DNA of 64,000 nt from Nostoc sp. UHCC 0702. Lineage in GTDB: Bacteria; Cyanobacteriota; Cyanobacteriia; Cyanobacteriales; Nostocaceae. The stretch's first letter is position 1. Each line of letters starts with the position of its first letter. Shown here in pieces: positions 53,901 through 62,226 of this stretch. The DNA is taken from assembly GCA_017164015.1 (NCBI GenBank), contig CP071065.1:4627918-4691917 (forward strand), given 5' to 3'. The notes under the pieces are model-generated. The model was not told the DNA's origin. It worked only from the letters and a program-made list of their open reading frames with translations, and made no database searches. A program made the translations under genes and the position numbers.

Positions 53901-54377
53901 GTTAACAGCATTCAAAGGAATAGAAGTCAGAAATTTGATTGCTTCAGTTGGGTTGAGACAAAAACCCTCGACTCGCCAAGGTTGTAAATATGGGGGTGAG
54001 TCTGTTGACAACGCCAAACTGGCAGAATGCACTGGGGAAAGGGATAGTATCCCTGACTCACTGTTTTCTAGAATATAAGTTGCTAAAGCAATGATTTGGG
54101 AGTGTGTCGGGATTATTTGAGTAGCACTTACAGCTTTGCGCCCTCGCCCATTGGCAGTTACGGCAGTTGGGGCTTTTTGTATTGAGTTGGGAATTGTAAT
54201 TTTTTGTAAACGCAACCACTCACCTAATTCGACTGCTGTCATGGAAAGTGGATTTACTGGTATATCTGTGGACATTGAGCAATCGAAATTCACCGCAGGC
54301 GATCGCCAAGTCTCACCCCAAATAAATAAACAACTATTTTGATTTTTTAGTAACCAATTACCGTGTAAAATTGCCAT
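50958..54377 (-). CDS. SNF2-family DEAD/DEAH-box helicase with in-frame minisatellite (1,139 aa)
   Basis: The C-terminal half has all SNF2 helicase motifs: LADDMGLGKTIQFI (I, near residue 680), VITSYSLIYRD (Ia), VLDEAQNVKN (II, DEAQ), ALTGTPVENRLQELWSILDF (III), and, in the second lobe, ILSLKAGGVGLNLTRANHVF and RWWNPAVENQATDRVFRIGQ (V/VI). The N-terminal region has the SNF2-associated domain of bacterial HepA-like proteins. Residues about 225-310 are low complexity, GAGEQGSR-like repeats then a long run of SPS triplets, encoded by the same 8- and 9-base tandem repeats found between genes. It acts on DNA or protein-DNA complexes; partner is the downstream SWIM gene. ATG start at 54377. Confidence 0.95.
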   Translation of the reverse strand: MAILHGNWLLKNQNSCLFIWGETWRSPAVNFDCSMSTDIPVNPLSMTAVELGEWLRLQKITIPNSIQKAPTAVTANGRGRKAVSATQIIPTHSQIIALATYILENSESGILSLSPVHSASLALSTDSPPYLQPWRVEGFCLNPTEAIKFLTSIPLNAVNGEDAFLGGDLRFWSQIARWSLDLISRCKYLPNIQRQTDGSIIAKWQVLLDSAVDGTRLEKFAAKMPLACRSYQGAGEQGSRGVGEQGSRGAGEMGSRGAGGDEEVSVQFYSPSSPSSPSSPSSPSSPSSPSSPSSPSSPSSPSSPHLTVDLPTEPQALLLGFLNSTIDAQVREMVGSQPAIETRLMASLPSAVRQWLQALTSASHTVNADAIGVERLEAALKAWTLPLQYQLAGKPLFRTCLQLLSPESGQTDWLLAYFLQAADDPEFLVDAPTIWEHPVEQFIYQNRTIAQPQETFLRGLGLASRLYPAIAPSLETESPQFCRLNPLQAYEFIKSVAWRFEDNGLGVILPASLANREGWANRLGLKISAQTPNTKQGRLGLQSLLNFQWQLAIGGQTISKAQFDRLVALNSPLVEINGEWVELRPQDIKTAQAFFASRKDQMSLSLEDALRLSTGDTQAVEKLPVVSFEASGALQELIGALTNNQAIAPLPTPANFQGQLRPYQERGAAWLAFLERWGLGACLADDMGLGKTIQFIAFLLHLKEQDALEKPTLLVCPTSVLGNWEREVKRFAPTLKVLQYHGDKRPKGKAFVEAVKKHDLVITSYSLIYRDIKSLQGVSWQAIVLDEAQNVKNSEAKQSQAVRQLEATFRIALTGTPVENRLQELWSILDFLNPGYLGNRQFFQRRFAMPIEKYGDAASLSQLRSLVQPFILRRLKTDREIIQDLPDKQEMTVFCGLTPEQATLYQQVVEASLAEIESAEGLQRRGMILALLVKLKQICNHPAQYLKATTLEEHHSAKLQRLEEMLDVALAEGDRALIFTQFAEWGKLLKPHLEKQLGREILFFYGSTSKKQREEMIDRFQHDPQGPPIMILSLKAGGVGLNLTRANHVFHFDRWWNPAVENQATDRVFRIGQTRNVQVHKFVCTGTLEEKIHDMIESKKQLAEQVVSAGEEWLTEMDTDQLRNLLILDRSAIIDEDSE
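53465..53690. repeat. Coding minisatellites in the SNF2 helicase gene
   Basis: About twelve GATGAGGGG/GATGAGGGA nonamers (about 53466-53571) are followed by CTGCTCCC octamers (53598-53690). The nonamers encode SPS triplets on the minus strand; three octamers (24 bases) make an eight-residue GAGEQGSR-like repeat. The frame stays open throughout. Confidence 0.92.
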
Positions 54378-54511
54378 TTGCCAAAGTACTCAGATTTTTG
54401 TCAAACTTAAATATTGCATCTACTTTTGTCATCTGTTCCAGATGCATCTTGATCCCAAAACTGAAAAAATAAATACATTAAATACCATAGACATCATAAA
54501 CATTAGTACTA

Positions 54512-55060
54512 ATGAAATTTCCCCTTGATAAAGTTTTAAACAATGGGACGACAGTAGAACTAGATTATATGCAGCCTCAAGAACAGGAGGTTGTAAGAGC
54601 ATTATTAAATGTTGTAATTATTGAAGGTCAGACCTATCCGCAAAAGCAACCCCTCTCTCAGACAGAATTTTCCAGGTACTGGTTGAGCCAAGATGCCTTT
54701 GTTGTTAGGGCATCTGGTCAAAAAGCCACATCCCAACCACAAGAAGTATTGGGGGCGTTTTATCTCAAGCCAAACTTTCCAGGTCGGTGTAGCCATATTT
54801 GCAACGCTGGTTTTATTGTACAACCTGGGTTGCGAAGTCAGGGCATAGGGCGGTTCATGGGAGAATCGATGCTGTTGATAGCAGCTAGCTTAGGCTACGA
54901 GGCTGTGATGTTCAATCTGGTATTTGCAACCAATGTACCTTCAATTAAACTTTGGAAATCTTTAGGATTTGATATCATAGGAACCATTCCCGATGCTGCA
55001 AAGCTAGCTGATGGGCAAGTGGTAAATGCGCTTGTCATGTATCGCGCTTTACGCGATTAG
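54512..55060 (+). CDS. GNAT family N-acetyltransferase (182 aa)
   Basis: MKFPLDKVLNNGTTVELDYM begins a GNAT fold. The acetyl-CoA binding motif A is visible as NAGFIVQPGLRSQGIGRFMGESMLLIAASLGYEAV, with the R/Q-x-x-G-x-G/A pattern given by RSQGIG. Motif B follows as NVPSIKLWKSLGFDIIGTIP. The acceptor is unknown; GNATs of this general type acetylate amines on small molecules or protein N-termini. Cytosolic. Divergent from the helicase gene, and 99 bases upstream of pnp on the same strand. Confidence 0.92.
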   Translation: MKFPLDKVLNNGTTVELDYMQPQEQEVVRALLNVVIIEGQTYPQKQPLSQTEFSRYWLSQDAFVVRASGQKATSQPQEVLGAFYLKPNFPGRCSHICNAGFIVQPGLRSQGIGRFMGESMLLIAASLGYEAVMFNLVFATNVPSIKLWKSLGFDIIGTIPDAAKLADGQVVNALVMYRALRD

Positions 55061-55159
55061 GGCTTGTTGCCCTTTGTATGTAACAAAAGCCAGCCATAGT
55101 GCATAAATGTTAGGATTGCCACAGAGAGAGAATAGAAAAAGAGAAGGAAAAAAAACTGA

Positions 55160-57316
55160 ATGGCAGAAGTTGATAAGTCAATATCCTTCGATGGAAGGGA
55201 TATTCGACTGAAGGTAGGCCTATTAGCTCCCCAGGCTGGTGGGTCGGTTTTGATAGAATCAGGGGACACAGCAGTTTTGGTGACGGCTACGCGATCGCAA
55301 GCCAGAGAAGGCATTGATTTTCTTCCTCTCACAGTAGATTATGAAGAAAGACTGTATGCCGCTGGTAGGATTCCCGGAGGAATCATGCGGCGCGAAGGTC
55401 GTCCACCAGAAAAAACAATTCTCACCAGCCGTCTTATAGACCGTCCCCTACGTCCTTTGTTCCCTTCATGGTTGCGGGATGACCTGCAAATTGTCGCCTT
55501 AACTTTGTCGATGGACGAACTAGTACCGCCTGATGTACTGGCGGTGACTGGTGCTTCCATCGCTACCCTCATCGCCCAAATTCCTTTTGATGGGCCGATG
55601 GCAGCAGTACGGGTCGGCTTGGTGGGTGATGATTTTGTGATTAACCCCACCTATGCAGAAATTGAAGCCGGAGACTTGGATCTGATAGTAGCAGGTTCCC
55701 CACATGGCGTGATCATGGTGGAGGCAGGAGCTAATCAGTTGCCAGAGCGAGATATTATTGAAGCGATTGATTTTGGCTACGAAGCAGTGCGAGATTTAAT
55801 CAAAGCACAGCAAGATTTAGTCGCAGAACTAGGTCTAGAAATAGTGCAGCAAGCACCACCAGAAGTAGACCAGACGCTGGAAAATTATATCCGCGATCGC
55901 GCTAGCGATGAGATTAAGAAAATTCTGTCGCAATTTGAATTGACTAAACCCGAACGCGATGCAGCTTTGGATGTCGTCAAAGAACAAATCGAAACTGCGA
56001 TCGGTGAACTTCCAGAAGAAGACACAATTCGAGTTGCTGCCACCACAAATAGTAAAGCACTGGGTAACACTTTTAAAGACATCACCAAAAAGTTGATGCG
56101 CCGTCAAATCATCGAAGATAACGTTCGTGTTGATGGTCGCAAACTTGATGAAGTGCGTCCGGTTTCTTGTCTAGTTGATGTTTTACCCAAGCGAGTCCAC
56201 GGCAGCGGTTTATTTAACCGCGGACTTACCCAGGTATTATCTGCTTGTACCCTCGGTACACCAGGAGATGCCCAAAACCTCAACGATGACCTGCAAACAG
56301 ACCAATCGAAACGTTACTTACACCATTACAACTTCCCCCCCTTCTCAGTTGGGGAAACCAAGCCAATGCGTGCGCCGGGAAGACGGGAAATCGGTCATGG
56401 TGCTTTAGCGGAACGAGCGCTGTTACCTGTGCTACCAACGAAAGAAGATTTCCCCTACGTGATCCGGGTCGTCTCGGAAGTACTTTCTTCCAACGGTTCC
56501 ACCTCGATGGGTTCGGTGTGCGGTTCCACCTTGGCATTGATGGATGCTGGTGTGCCAATTATTAAACCTGTTAGCGGTGCAGCTATGGGTTTAATTAAAG
56601 AAGGGGAAGAAGTCAGAGTCCTCACGGACATCCAGGGGATTGAAGACTTTTTGGGCGACATGGACTTCAAAGTTGCTGGGACGGACACTGGCATTACCGC
56701 CTTACAAATGGATATGAAAATCTCCGGTTTGTCTATGGACGTTATTGCCCAAGCCATCCACCAAGCGAAATCAGCCCGGTTGCACATTTTGGAGAAAATG
56801 CTGCAAACAATTGACCAACCACGCACAGAAACTTCACCATATGCACCGCGTCTGTTGACGATTAAGATTGATCCAGACATGATTGGTCTAGTCATCGGCC
56901 CCGGAGGCAAGACAATTAAAGGCATCACCGAAGAAACGGGAGCTAAAATTGACATCGAAGATGATGGTACAGTGACAATTTCTGCTGTGGATGAGAGCAA
57001 GGCGAAGAAAGCCCGGAACATCATTCAAGGCATGACTCGCAAGCTACATGAAGGTGATGTCTACGTTGGTCGAGTGACTCGGATTATCCCTATTGGCGCA
57101 TTTGTGGAATTTCTGCCAGGCAAAGAAGGCATGATCCACATTTCTCAATTAGCTGACTACCGCGTTGGCAAAGTTGAGGATGAAGTCGCAGTCGGAGATG
57201 AAGTGATTGTCAAAGTGCGCGAGATTGACAATAAAGGACGGATTAATCTCACACGCTTGGGTATCCACCCAGATCAGGCAACTGCGGCGCGGGAAGCTGC
57301 GGCAGTGAATCGATAA
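55160..57316 (+). CDS. pnp: Polyribonucleotide nucleotidyltransferase (PNPase, 718 aa)
   Basis: Recognised by its full family plan: MAEVDKSISFDGRDIRLKVG begins the first RNase PH domain (GGSVLIESGDTAVLVTATRS, RLIDRPLRPLFP); an all-helical linker follows; the second RNase PH domain contains the catalytic SNGSTSMGSVCGSTLALMDAG and phosphate-site residues; then a KH domain (KIDPDMIGLVIGPGGKTIKG) and an S1 domain (VGRVTRIIPIGAFVEFLPG). PNPase degrades RNA 3' to 5' using phosphate and also adds heteropolymeric tails in cyanobacteria. Trimeric, cytosolic. An AG-rich GAGAAGGA sequence precedes the ATG. KH and S1 are intact. Confidence 0.98.
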   Translation: MAEVDKSISFDGRDIRLKVGLLAPQAGGSVLIESGDTAVLVTATRSQAREGIDFLPLTVDYEERLYAAGRIPGGIMRREGRPPEKTILTSRLIDRPLRPLFPSWLRDDLQIVALTLSMDELVPPDVLAVTGASIATLIAQIPFDGPMAAVRVGLVGDDFVINPTYAEIEAGDLDLIVAGSPHGVIMVEAGANQLPERDIIEAIDFGYEAVRDLIKAQQDLVAELGLEIVQQAPPEVDQTLENYIRDRASDEIKKILSQFELTKPERDAALDVVKEQIETAIGELPEEDTIRVAATTNSKALGNTFKDITKKLMRRQIIEDNVRVDGRKLDEVRPVSCLVDVLPKRVHGSGLFNRGLTQVLSACTLGTPGDAQNLNDDLQTDQSKRYLHHYNFPPFSVGETKPMRAPGRREIGHGALAERALLPVLPTKEDFPYVIRVVSEVLSSNGSTSMGSVCGSTLALMDAGVPIIKPVSGAAMGLIKEGEEVRVLTDIQGIEDFLGDMDFKVAGTDTGITALQMDMKISGLSMDVIAQAIHQAKSARLHILEKMLQTIDQPRTETSPYAPRLLTIKIDPDMIGLVIGPGGKTIKGITEETGAKIDIEDDGTVTISAVDESKAKKARNIIQGMTRKLHEGDVYVGRVTRIIPIGAFVEFLPGKEGMIHISQLADYRVGKVEDEVAVGDEVIVKVREIDNKGRINLTRLGIHPDQATAAREAAAVNR

Positions 57317-57350
57317 ATCGATTTAGGATTTTAGATTTGATCTAAAATCC

Positions 57351-57387
57351 GCGATGCCTTTATAGTAGGCATCGCCGTAGCTTTTTA
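57351..57387 (+). terminator. Hairpin after pnp, probable terminator
   Basis: GCGATGCC (57351-57358) pairs with GGCATCGC (57368-57375); a CGTAGCTTTTT sequence follows, giving a short delayed T run. Confidence 0.55.
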
Positions 57388-57537
57388 ACCCACATTCTGT
57401 ATCTAGTATTTTCACATATCCCTCTCCTCAGAAGAGGGCTATAAAACTCCAATTTAATTTTTGAAAATATACTGAGACTAAAAAGCCTGTTTTATCAGGT
57501 TTTGTCTGAAATCATGTTTAGAAATCAGATAGTATTC

Positions 57538-58401
57538 CTATATATGCTTAGGAACATGCCAACGCTCAAGCCTTATCGTTTGATAGCTTATTGATCTGAG
57601 TCCACCTGGGCCACCTGACATGAAGCTGGCTGGTTTTTCATATATTTTATTTAAGCATGGTTCCCAAGGATAAATTTGAAAAATATCTTGAGATATTTTT
57701 ATGAAGCTTCTTTCTTCTCTTTGAAAAGAAGAAAAACTACTAAAACTCAAAAATGTACTATGCAATGAAGTGTCAGATGCAACAAGTGTTTTTACATCAG
57801 TTAAATAGCCATACTTTTTATATTCATCTTGTTCACTATATTTATGTTTATTGACAATGCTATACCATAAATAAAAATAAAAAGCATCTCTAGCTTTATT
57901 ATAATCAGCAAAAAATAAATTCTTTTTAGTAGGATTATTAGGAGCAAAATATTTATAAGTTAAGTAACTACATAAAGAAGCTGTAATCGCAGAATAAAAA
58001 ATCATTTCATAATTTTTTGCTCTGTTGGGCATAACCACTATATTTTCAAAAATTTTTCTTACTAAACTTGTATCACGCTTATTTAAAATTTCTTCATGTT
58101 TGTAGATACAATCATAATACTTATTTCGTGCGTCTTCGATTTTGTAGAACAAAGAATCTATATTTAATTCATATTTATTTTTATTTTTGTTAGAATCATC
58201 AATCTCCTTGTGAATTTCATTTAATATTCTATTTCCATTTTTAACGTCTGCTAACGCAGTTATAGAAATATATTCAAGAAACTTTTCATTAAAGACTTTA
58301 TCAATTATATCTAATAAAGATTTTACATCTTTTACATTTGTTATATTTGATGCTATTTGAGCAAATGTAACTGCTTGTAGAAGTAAGAGAAAAGCTTCCA
58401 T
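57538..58401 (-). CDS. Unknown AT-rich protein (287 aa)
   Basis: I do not recognise this protein. It begins with a hydrophobic stretch (MEAFLLLLQAVTFAQIASNI) that could be a signal anchor or just a hydrophobic helix. A long lysine/asparagine/isoleucine-rich helical region follows (residues about 20-125), then a second hydrophobic patch (MIFYSAITASLCSYLTYKYF, about 135-155) and a mixed C-terminal domain with FLSFSSFSSFQREE and FMSGGPGGLRS. The DNA is much richer in A and T than its neighbours, and it stands directly next to a nested insertion sequence, which together suggest horizontal acquisition. It could be part of a mobile-element cargo or a defence-type gene, but nothing in the sequence proves either. 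Confidence 0.75.
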   Translation of the reverse strand: MEAFLLLLQAVTFAQIASNITNVKDVKSLLDIIDKVFNEKFLEYISITALADVKNGNRILNEIHKEIDDSNKNKNKYELNIDSLFYKIEDARNKYYDCIYKHEEILNKRDTSLVRKIFENIVVMPNRAKNYEMIFYSAITASLCSYLTYKYFAPNNPTKKNLFFADYNKARDAFYFYLWYSIVNKHKYSEQDEYKKYGYLTDVKTLVASDTSLHSTFLSFSSFSSFQREERSFIKISQDIFQIYPWEPCLNKIYEKPASFMSGGPGGLRSISYQTIRLERWHVPKHI

Positions 58402-58659
58402 AAAGACATTTTATTTAGGTGAAGTACTTCAATTTTATTATATACTAGTACCTGTAAAGTGTGTTATCGCACAGCGTAACGCACCTAATGAGGCTTTGGT
58501 GCGTTAGCCAAAGGCATAACGCACTGGACTGACACAGCTAAAATGTTGCAATAGATTTTCTTGTGGGGCGGGTATCTTACCCGCCATTAGGACGGGCGAG
58601 ACGCCCATCCCACAAGAGTTTATTTAAACCCCGCCCTTAAGGGCGAGGTCTTCATTAAT

Positions 58660-59415
58660 GGGCGTTGCTGAATAAAGGGATGAATTAATTTATGTAGGTA
58701 CAATTTGATACTTTAAATAATGAAGTAACAATTTAATTGAGTGTCTCAGCATTTGTTCTGATTTGGAATAGCATAAAGTTTTTCTGTGAAGGCGTGCAAG
58801 ATAATGACGCAATCGAGTATTTTCATTTTCTACTCGCGTCATATATGTTTTACTCACAATTTGGTCTCCATCGGGTATAAAACTGGGGTAAACTTTCCAG
58901 CCATCGGTCACATAAAAATAGCTTTCCCACTGTTTCACAATTTCCCATAATGGCTCAAATGTTTCCGCACTATGGTCTCCTAAGACCCAGGCTAAAATAC
59001 CTTGAGTAAAGTGATTTACTGCTGTCCACAGCCAGATTTTGTTTTTTTTGAACCTATGAATGTCTCTAATTCATCCAGTTCTCCAACTTCTGGTACAATA
59101 TCTTCTTTTGGTACGTCTGGCAGCTTTTTTCCTATTTGTTTTACCCAATAAATTATAGTAGTATGATGTACACCTTTAACCCGTTCAATACCACGAAAAC
59201 CCATACCATTAAGATACATTTTTAAACATTCTTGTTTGAGTTCCTCTGAGTATCCTTTTGGCGGATCGTACACATCAATAAATTGGCGATCGCAGTTAGT
59301 ACAGATGTGATTTTGTTTACCTCTGCGTTTTCCATTCTTTCTAATTTCCGTAGACTCACAGTATGGACATTGCACAGTAGATGACCTCAATTCATCCTTC
59401 TATTATGCAACGCCC
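58660..59415 (-). mobile_element. IS1-family insertion sequence (756 bp)
   Basis: Ends GGGCGTTGCTGAATAAAGG and, inverted, GGGCGTTGCATAATAGAAGG, imperfect terminal repeats. The flanking ATTAAT (58654-58659 and 59416-59421) may be the target duplication, though it is itself palindromic. The length and two-frame transposase are as in IS1 (768 bp). Confidence 0.88.
58690..59390 (-). CDS. IS1-family transposase InsAB', made by -1 frameshift (about 233 aa)
   Basis: The first frame (59016-59390, 124 codons) starts MRSSTVQCPYCESTEIRKNG, with a zinc ribbon (CPYC...CTNC) and helix-turn-helix (GFRGIERVKGVHHTTIIYW), and begins the DDE domain at GELDELETFIGSKK. A run of eight A followed by C on the coding strand (opposite 59041-59050) precedes its stop. 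In the -1 frame the sequence continues KNKIWLWTAVNHFTQGILAW, then LGDHSAETFEP (second Asp) and VENENTRLRHYLARLHRKTL (Glu and the HRK signature), to a stop at 58690. This is the known IS1 programmed-frameshift arrangement. No other lesion is seen, so it may be functional. Confidence 0.9.
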
Positions 59416-59603
59416 ATTAATGCACTATTTTAGCTGTGTCAGTCCACTAATGGCTTAGCATCACCATAGAAGTCGCACGACATAACCAATGACGCCACTT
59501 TCAAGGTTGCCGAGGAACCCGTCCAACGCAGTGGCTCACAAATGACAAATGACAAATGACAAATGACAGCCCTCTCCAGTTATCTTTAATTACACTGACC
59601 TAC

Positions 59604-62126
59604 TTACACAATAATTGCCCACATACTAACACCCAAAGCGATCGCAGCTAAATGTTGCCAAAGCATAGTTCTCAGTGGTTGTCGCGCAATTTTTTGCGTT
59701 AATATTATAGTTACAAGTACTGAGAAAATTAAAGTTACACCTTGCAAAAAAGCCATCACAGCCGGATGAGCCACTAATACAGGCAATTGTTCACCACTCA
59801 AACCAAAAGTAGCAAAGGTAACAGGTAAAATCCGCCCGCCTTCACCCAAACCTAAACGCAGATAGTGAGCTAAATTACCTCCTAACACTAACGGTAAATA
59901 GCCATAGGCAAGCTCTACAAATGGTTTAGGCTTACGTCCCAATTGAATTAGTTTCATCAAGCCATATGCCAAAAATGTCACCGCCGCAGGGATAATCAAA
60001 GTTATCAGTGATAATCCTAGGTGTTGCCAAAAATTAGTTAAATCTACTTGCAACTCCAACGCAGATAGTATTTCTGGCAACCGATGCAGATATATTCCAC
60101 CTAACAACAAAAACAACAATGCCACTTCATATTTACGGGGTACATGAGTTGTCCACAGTTCAATACCAGGGGGACGCAAATTGAACTCCACAGAACGGTG
60201 GGGACAGGCTTTCAAACAAGTCATGCACAGCACGCAATCTCTGTTATCTTCTAACTGTGCTGGGTGAGAGTATAAGGGACATCCATTGGTTTCCATGCCT
60301 TCGCCCTTTTGCGGCCCGCCCTTGTAACACTGATAAGTAGTGCAAGTGGCTGAACAAATACCTTGCTGCGCCCTGAGTTCAGTCATGGAAAGTTTAGCAA
60401 ATAAACCATTCATGCCGCCAATGGGACAAAGATAGCGACACCAAAACCGCCGCTCAAAAATGGCAGAAAAAATCATCGCGCCAGCGGTAATTAATAGCAG
60501 CAAACAAGCGCTGAGGTAGGCGGTATTTTCTAAATGCCAGAGTTCTTCCCATAAGAAAATCAGGGTAAATAGTCCAAATAAAAACCAGCCGCCCCATTTT
60601 TCCGCTTTCTCTCTTGGCCAGCGGTTGAGTTGTCTAGGCCACAGCCATAGTGAAAGTTTTTGCGTAATTTCCCCGTAAATCATGAAGGGACAGACAGCAC
60701 ACCACACACGACCCAAAAAGGGAAATAGAAACAAAAAGAAAGGCCACCACCAAGCCCAAAAGAGATTTAAAACCAAATTGCGATCGCGTGTTTGAGGCCC
60801 GATAAATAACACAGCCACGATGATTGCAAAAGCTGTGGCAGTAAAGCCATAATTAATGCGATCGGGCCACCAAGAACTACGCAAAAACCGCCGCAAACCA
60901 GGATAAACATTCAACAAATTGACGCGAAATTGCTTTTTTTTGCTGTCAGCTGACCAAAAAATTTCTTCTGTTAACTCCTGTCTTTCTCCTGCTTGCACAA
61001 TCGCCCGTTCTACCAGGTTTTTCAACTCTTTGAGATTGCCAGGAAAATCATAGGACTGCAAGCGACGCAAAGCTTCTGGGGTGATGCGCGGTTTAGGCAG
61101 ACCTCTAGCTCGAACGTAGAGACTAGCATAATATTCCACCTGAGCTTTAATGTCAGCTTTCCGTACTCGGAGCGGCGGTACTTTGATTACATGACCAACA
61201 CAACGTTCAATTATTGACTCCGATTTTTCGGAAACAATGAGAATACGTGCTTTACTATGGCGAGGTTCAGCAGGCGGTGCTTCAGAACGACTCACAGGAG
61301 TATATGTACCTGTTTCTACCAACTGCTTAATGGATGGTAATAACTCCGGGGGTATTTCTTGGATGTTGTTGAGAATTAAACTGCCTTCTCCCACCCATTC
61401 TAAAAGCCCTGGTTTGCCCCCAGCGCGACCGAATAAATCAGCGCCGCTAGTTTGCAGAATTCCACAGTTGACTTTAATAATTGGTTCTCGCCGCTTGGGA
61501 GAACCGTAGTGAATGAGGGCGGCTATATTATCTTTTTCTAAGCCTGGTTCCCCGAAAATATCCACAGATTTGCCATCAGCAGCAGCTTCTCGAATTTGCT
61601 CCCGCAGACGCACAGCGTAGCGACTTGTCCCCACAATTCCCCGTTGCGCCTTGGTGACTAAATATGGCCGCAACGCCACAGAACGTTCTTGTTCGTAAGA
61701 TAAAGCAGATGTAACCTCAGCTAATTCTTGAGCCAATTGACGAGAAAAAGCTTGAGCAATTTCGGGGTATTTAGTGACTAAAGCGCGAAATTCAAAAGCA
61801 GGTACAACCCACACATGAGATTCTGTGACGGCGGTAATTGTGAAGGGAGTTAACTCATCCAAGAGTAATTCTTGGAGGTGAATAACTGCTCCGGGTAGGT
61901 ATCCACAAGCAAAATCTGAGTTACTTTTATCAGTAGTATTGCTTTCGAGTTGACCTTCTACAAGAATGTAAAGCGCTTCTGGAGAAGTACCTTCGCTAAC
62001 TAAGTCTTTTTGCGCTGGTATAACTTGTGCTTCTATCACTTGGGCGATCGCATTCAAAACTTCAGGTGAGAGAATTCCTAAAGTCGTGCGTTCTTGTAGC
62101 CACGTAACTGTTTCTGGAGATGTCAT
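59604..62126 (-). CDS. CNB domain / sigma-54-activator-like domain / 4Fe-4S membrane fusion protein (840 aa)
   Basis: The start is ATG 62126 (MTSPETVTWLQERTTLGILS) with GGAG nine bases ahead; the frame runs 14 codons further. Residues about 1-140: cyclic-nucleotide-binding-like domain (VSEGTSPEALYILVEGQLES, PGAVIHLQELLLDE). About 165-395: AAA+ domain of the sigma-54 activator class, ending in the family's PPLRVRKADIKAQVEYY and YDFPGNLKELKNLVERAIV. Its Walker A is GEPGLEKD (usual GESGTGKE), its Walker B LILNNIQEIP (usual LFLDEIGELP), and GAFTGA is absent. From about 420: several membrane segments with CP motifs (VWCAVCPF, RFWCRYLCPIGGMNGL) and a ferredoxin-like CVLCMTCLKACP, as in NapH/NosR. 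Probably a membrane electron-transfer protein with a built-in sensor; function unknown. Confidence 0.9.
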   Translation of the reverse strand: MTSPETVTWLQERTTLGILSPEVLNAIAQVIEAQVIPAQKDLVSEGTSPEALYILVEGQLESNTTDKSNSDFACGYLPGAVIHLQELLLDELTPFTITAVTESHVWVVPAFEFRALVTKYPEIAQAFSRQLAQELAEVTSALSYEQERSVALRPYLVTKAQRGIVGTSRYAVRLREQIREAAADGKSVDIFGEPGLEKDNIAALIHYGSPKRREPIIKVNCGILQTSGADLFGRAGGKPGLLEWVGEGSLILNNIQEIPPELLPSIKQLVETGTYTPVSRSEAPPAEPRHSKARILIVSEKSESIIERCVGHVIKVPPLRVRKADIKAQVEYYASLYVRARGLPKPRITPEALRRLQSYDFPGNLKELKNLVERAIVQAGERQELTEEIFWSADSKKKQFRVNLLNVYPGLRRFLRSSWWPDRINYGFTATAFAIIVAVLFIGPQTRDRNLVLNLFWAWWWPFFLFLFPFLGRVWCAVCPFMIYGEITQKLSLWLWPRQLNRWPREKAEKWGGWFLFGLFTLIFLWEELWHLENTAYLSACLLLLITAGAMIFSAIFERRFWCRYLCPIGGMNGLFAKLSMTELRAQQGICSATCTTYQCYKGGPQKGEGMETNGCPLYSHPAQLEDNRDCVLCMTCLKACPHRSVEFNLRPPGIELWTTHVPRKYEVALLFLLLGGIYLHRLPEILSALELQVDLTNFWQHLGLSLITLIIPAAVTFLAYGLMKLIQLGRKPKPFVELAYGYLPLVLGGNLAHYLRLGLGEGGRILPVTFATFGLSGEQLPVLVAHPAVMAFLQGVTLIFSVLVTIILTQKIARQPLRTMLWQHLAAIALGVSMWAIIV

Positions 62127-62226
62127 AGTCTGTTCTCCGTTCAGGCTGCTGTATAAGAAAGAGTACATTAAAAAAGCACCCCCATTAAGGGATGCCGTGA
62201 AGATGTGATGGGATATGAAGTAGTGA

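Larger units (their letters stand above)
58526..59445. mobile_element. Older inverted-repeat element interrupted by an IS1-family element
   Basis: A 19-base perfect inverted repeat, GGACTGACACAGCTAAAAT at 58526-58544 and its complement ATTTTAGCTGTGTCAGTCC at 59427-59445, frames the region. ACT occurs on both outer flanks (58523-58525 and 59446-59448), possibly a 3-bp target duplication. Inside lie a GGCGGGTATCTTACCCGCC hairpin, a GGGCGAGACGCCC hairpin and the complete IS1-like element. Confidence 0.7.

Noticed and set aside
58938..59016. Two separate broken transposase genes
   Set aside because: The A8C run and continuous -1 frame fit the normal IS1 programmed frameshift, so this is not decay.
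59158..59171. GTA-N8-TAC NtcA-like site
   Set aside because: Lies inside the IS1-like transposase coding sequence with no promoter context; expected by chance.
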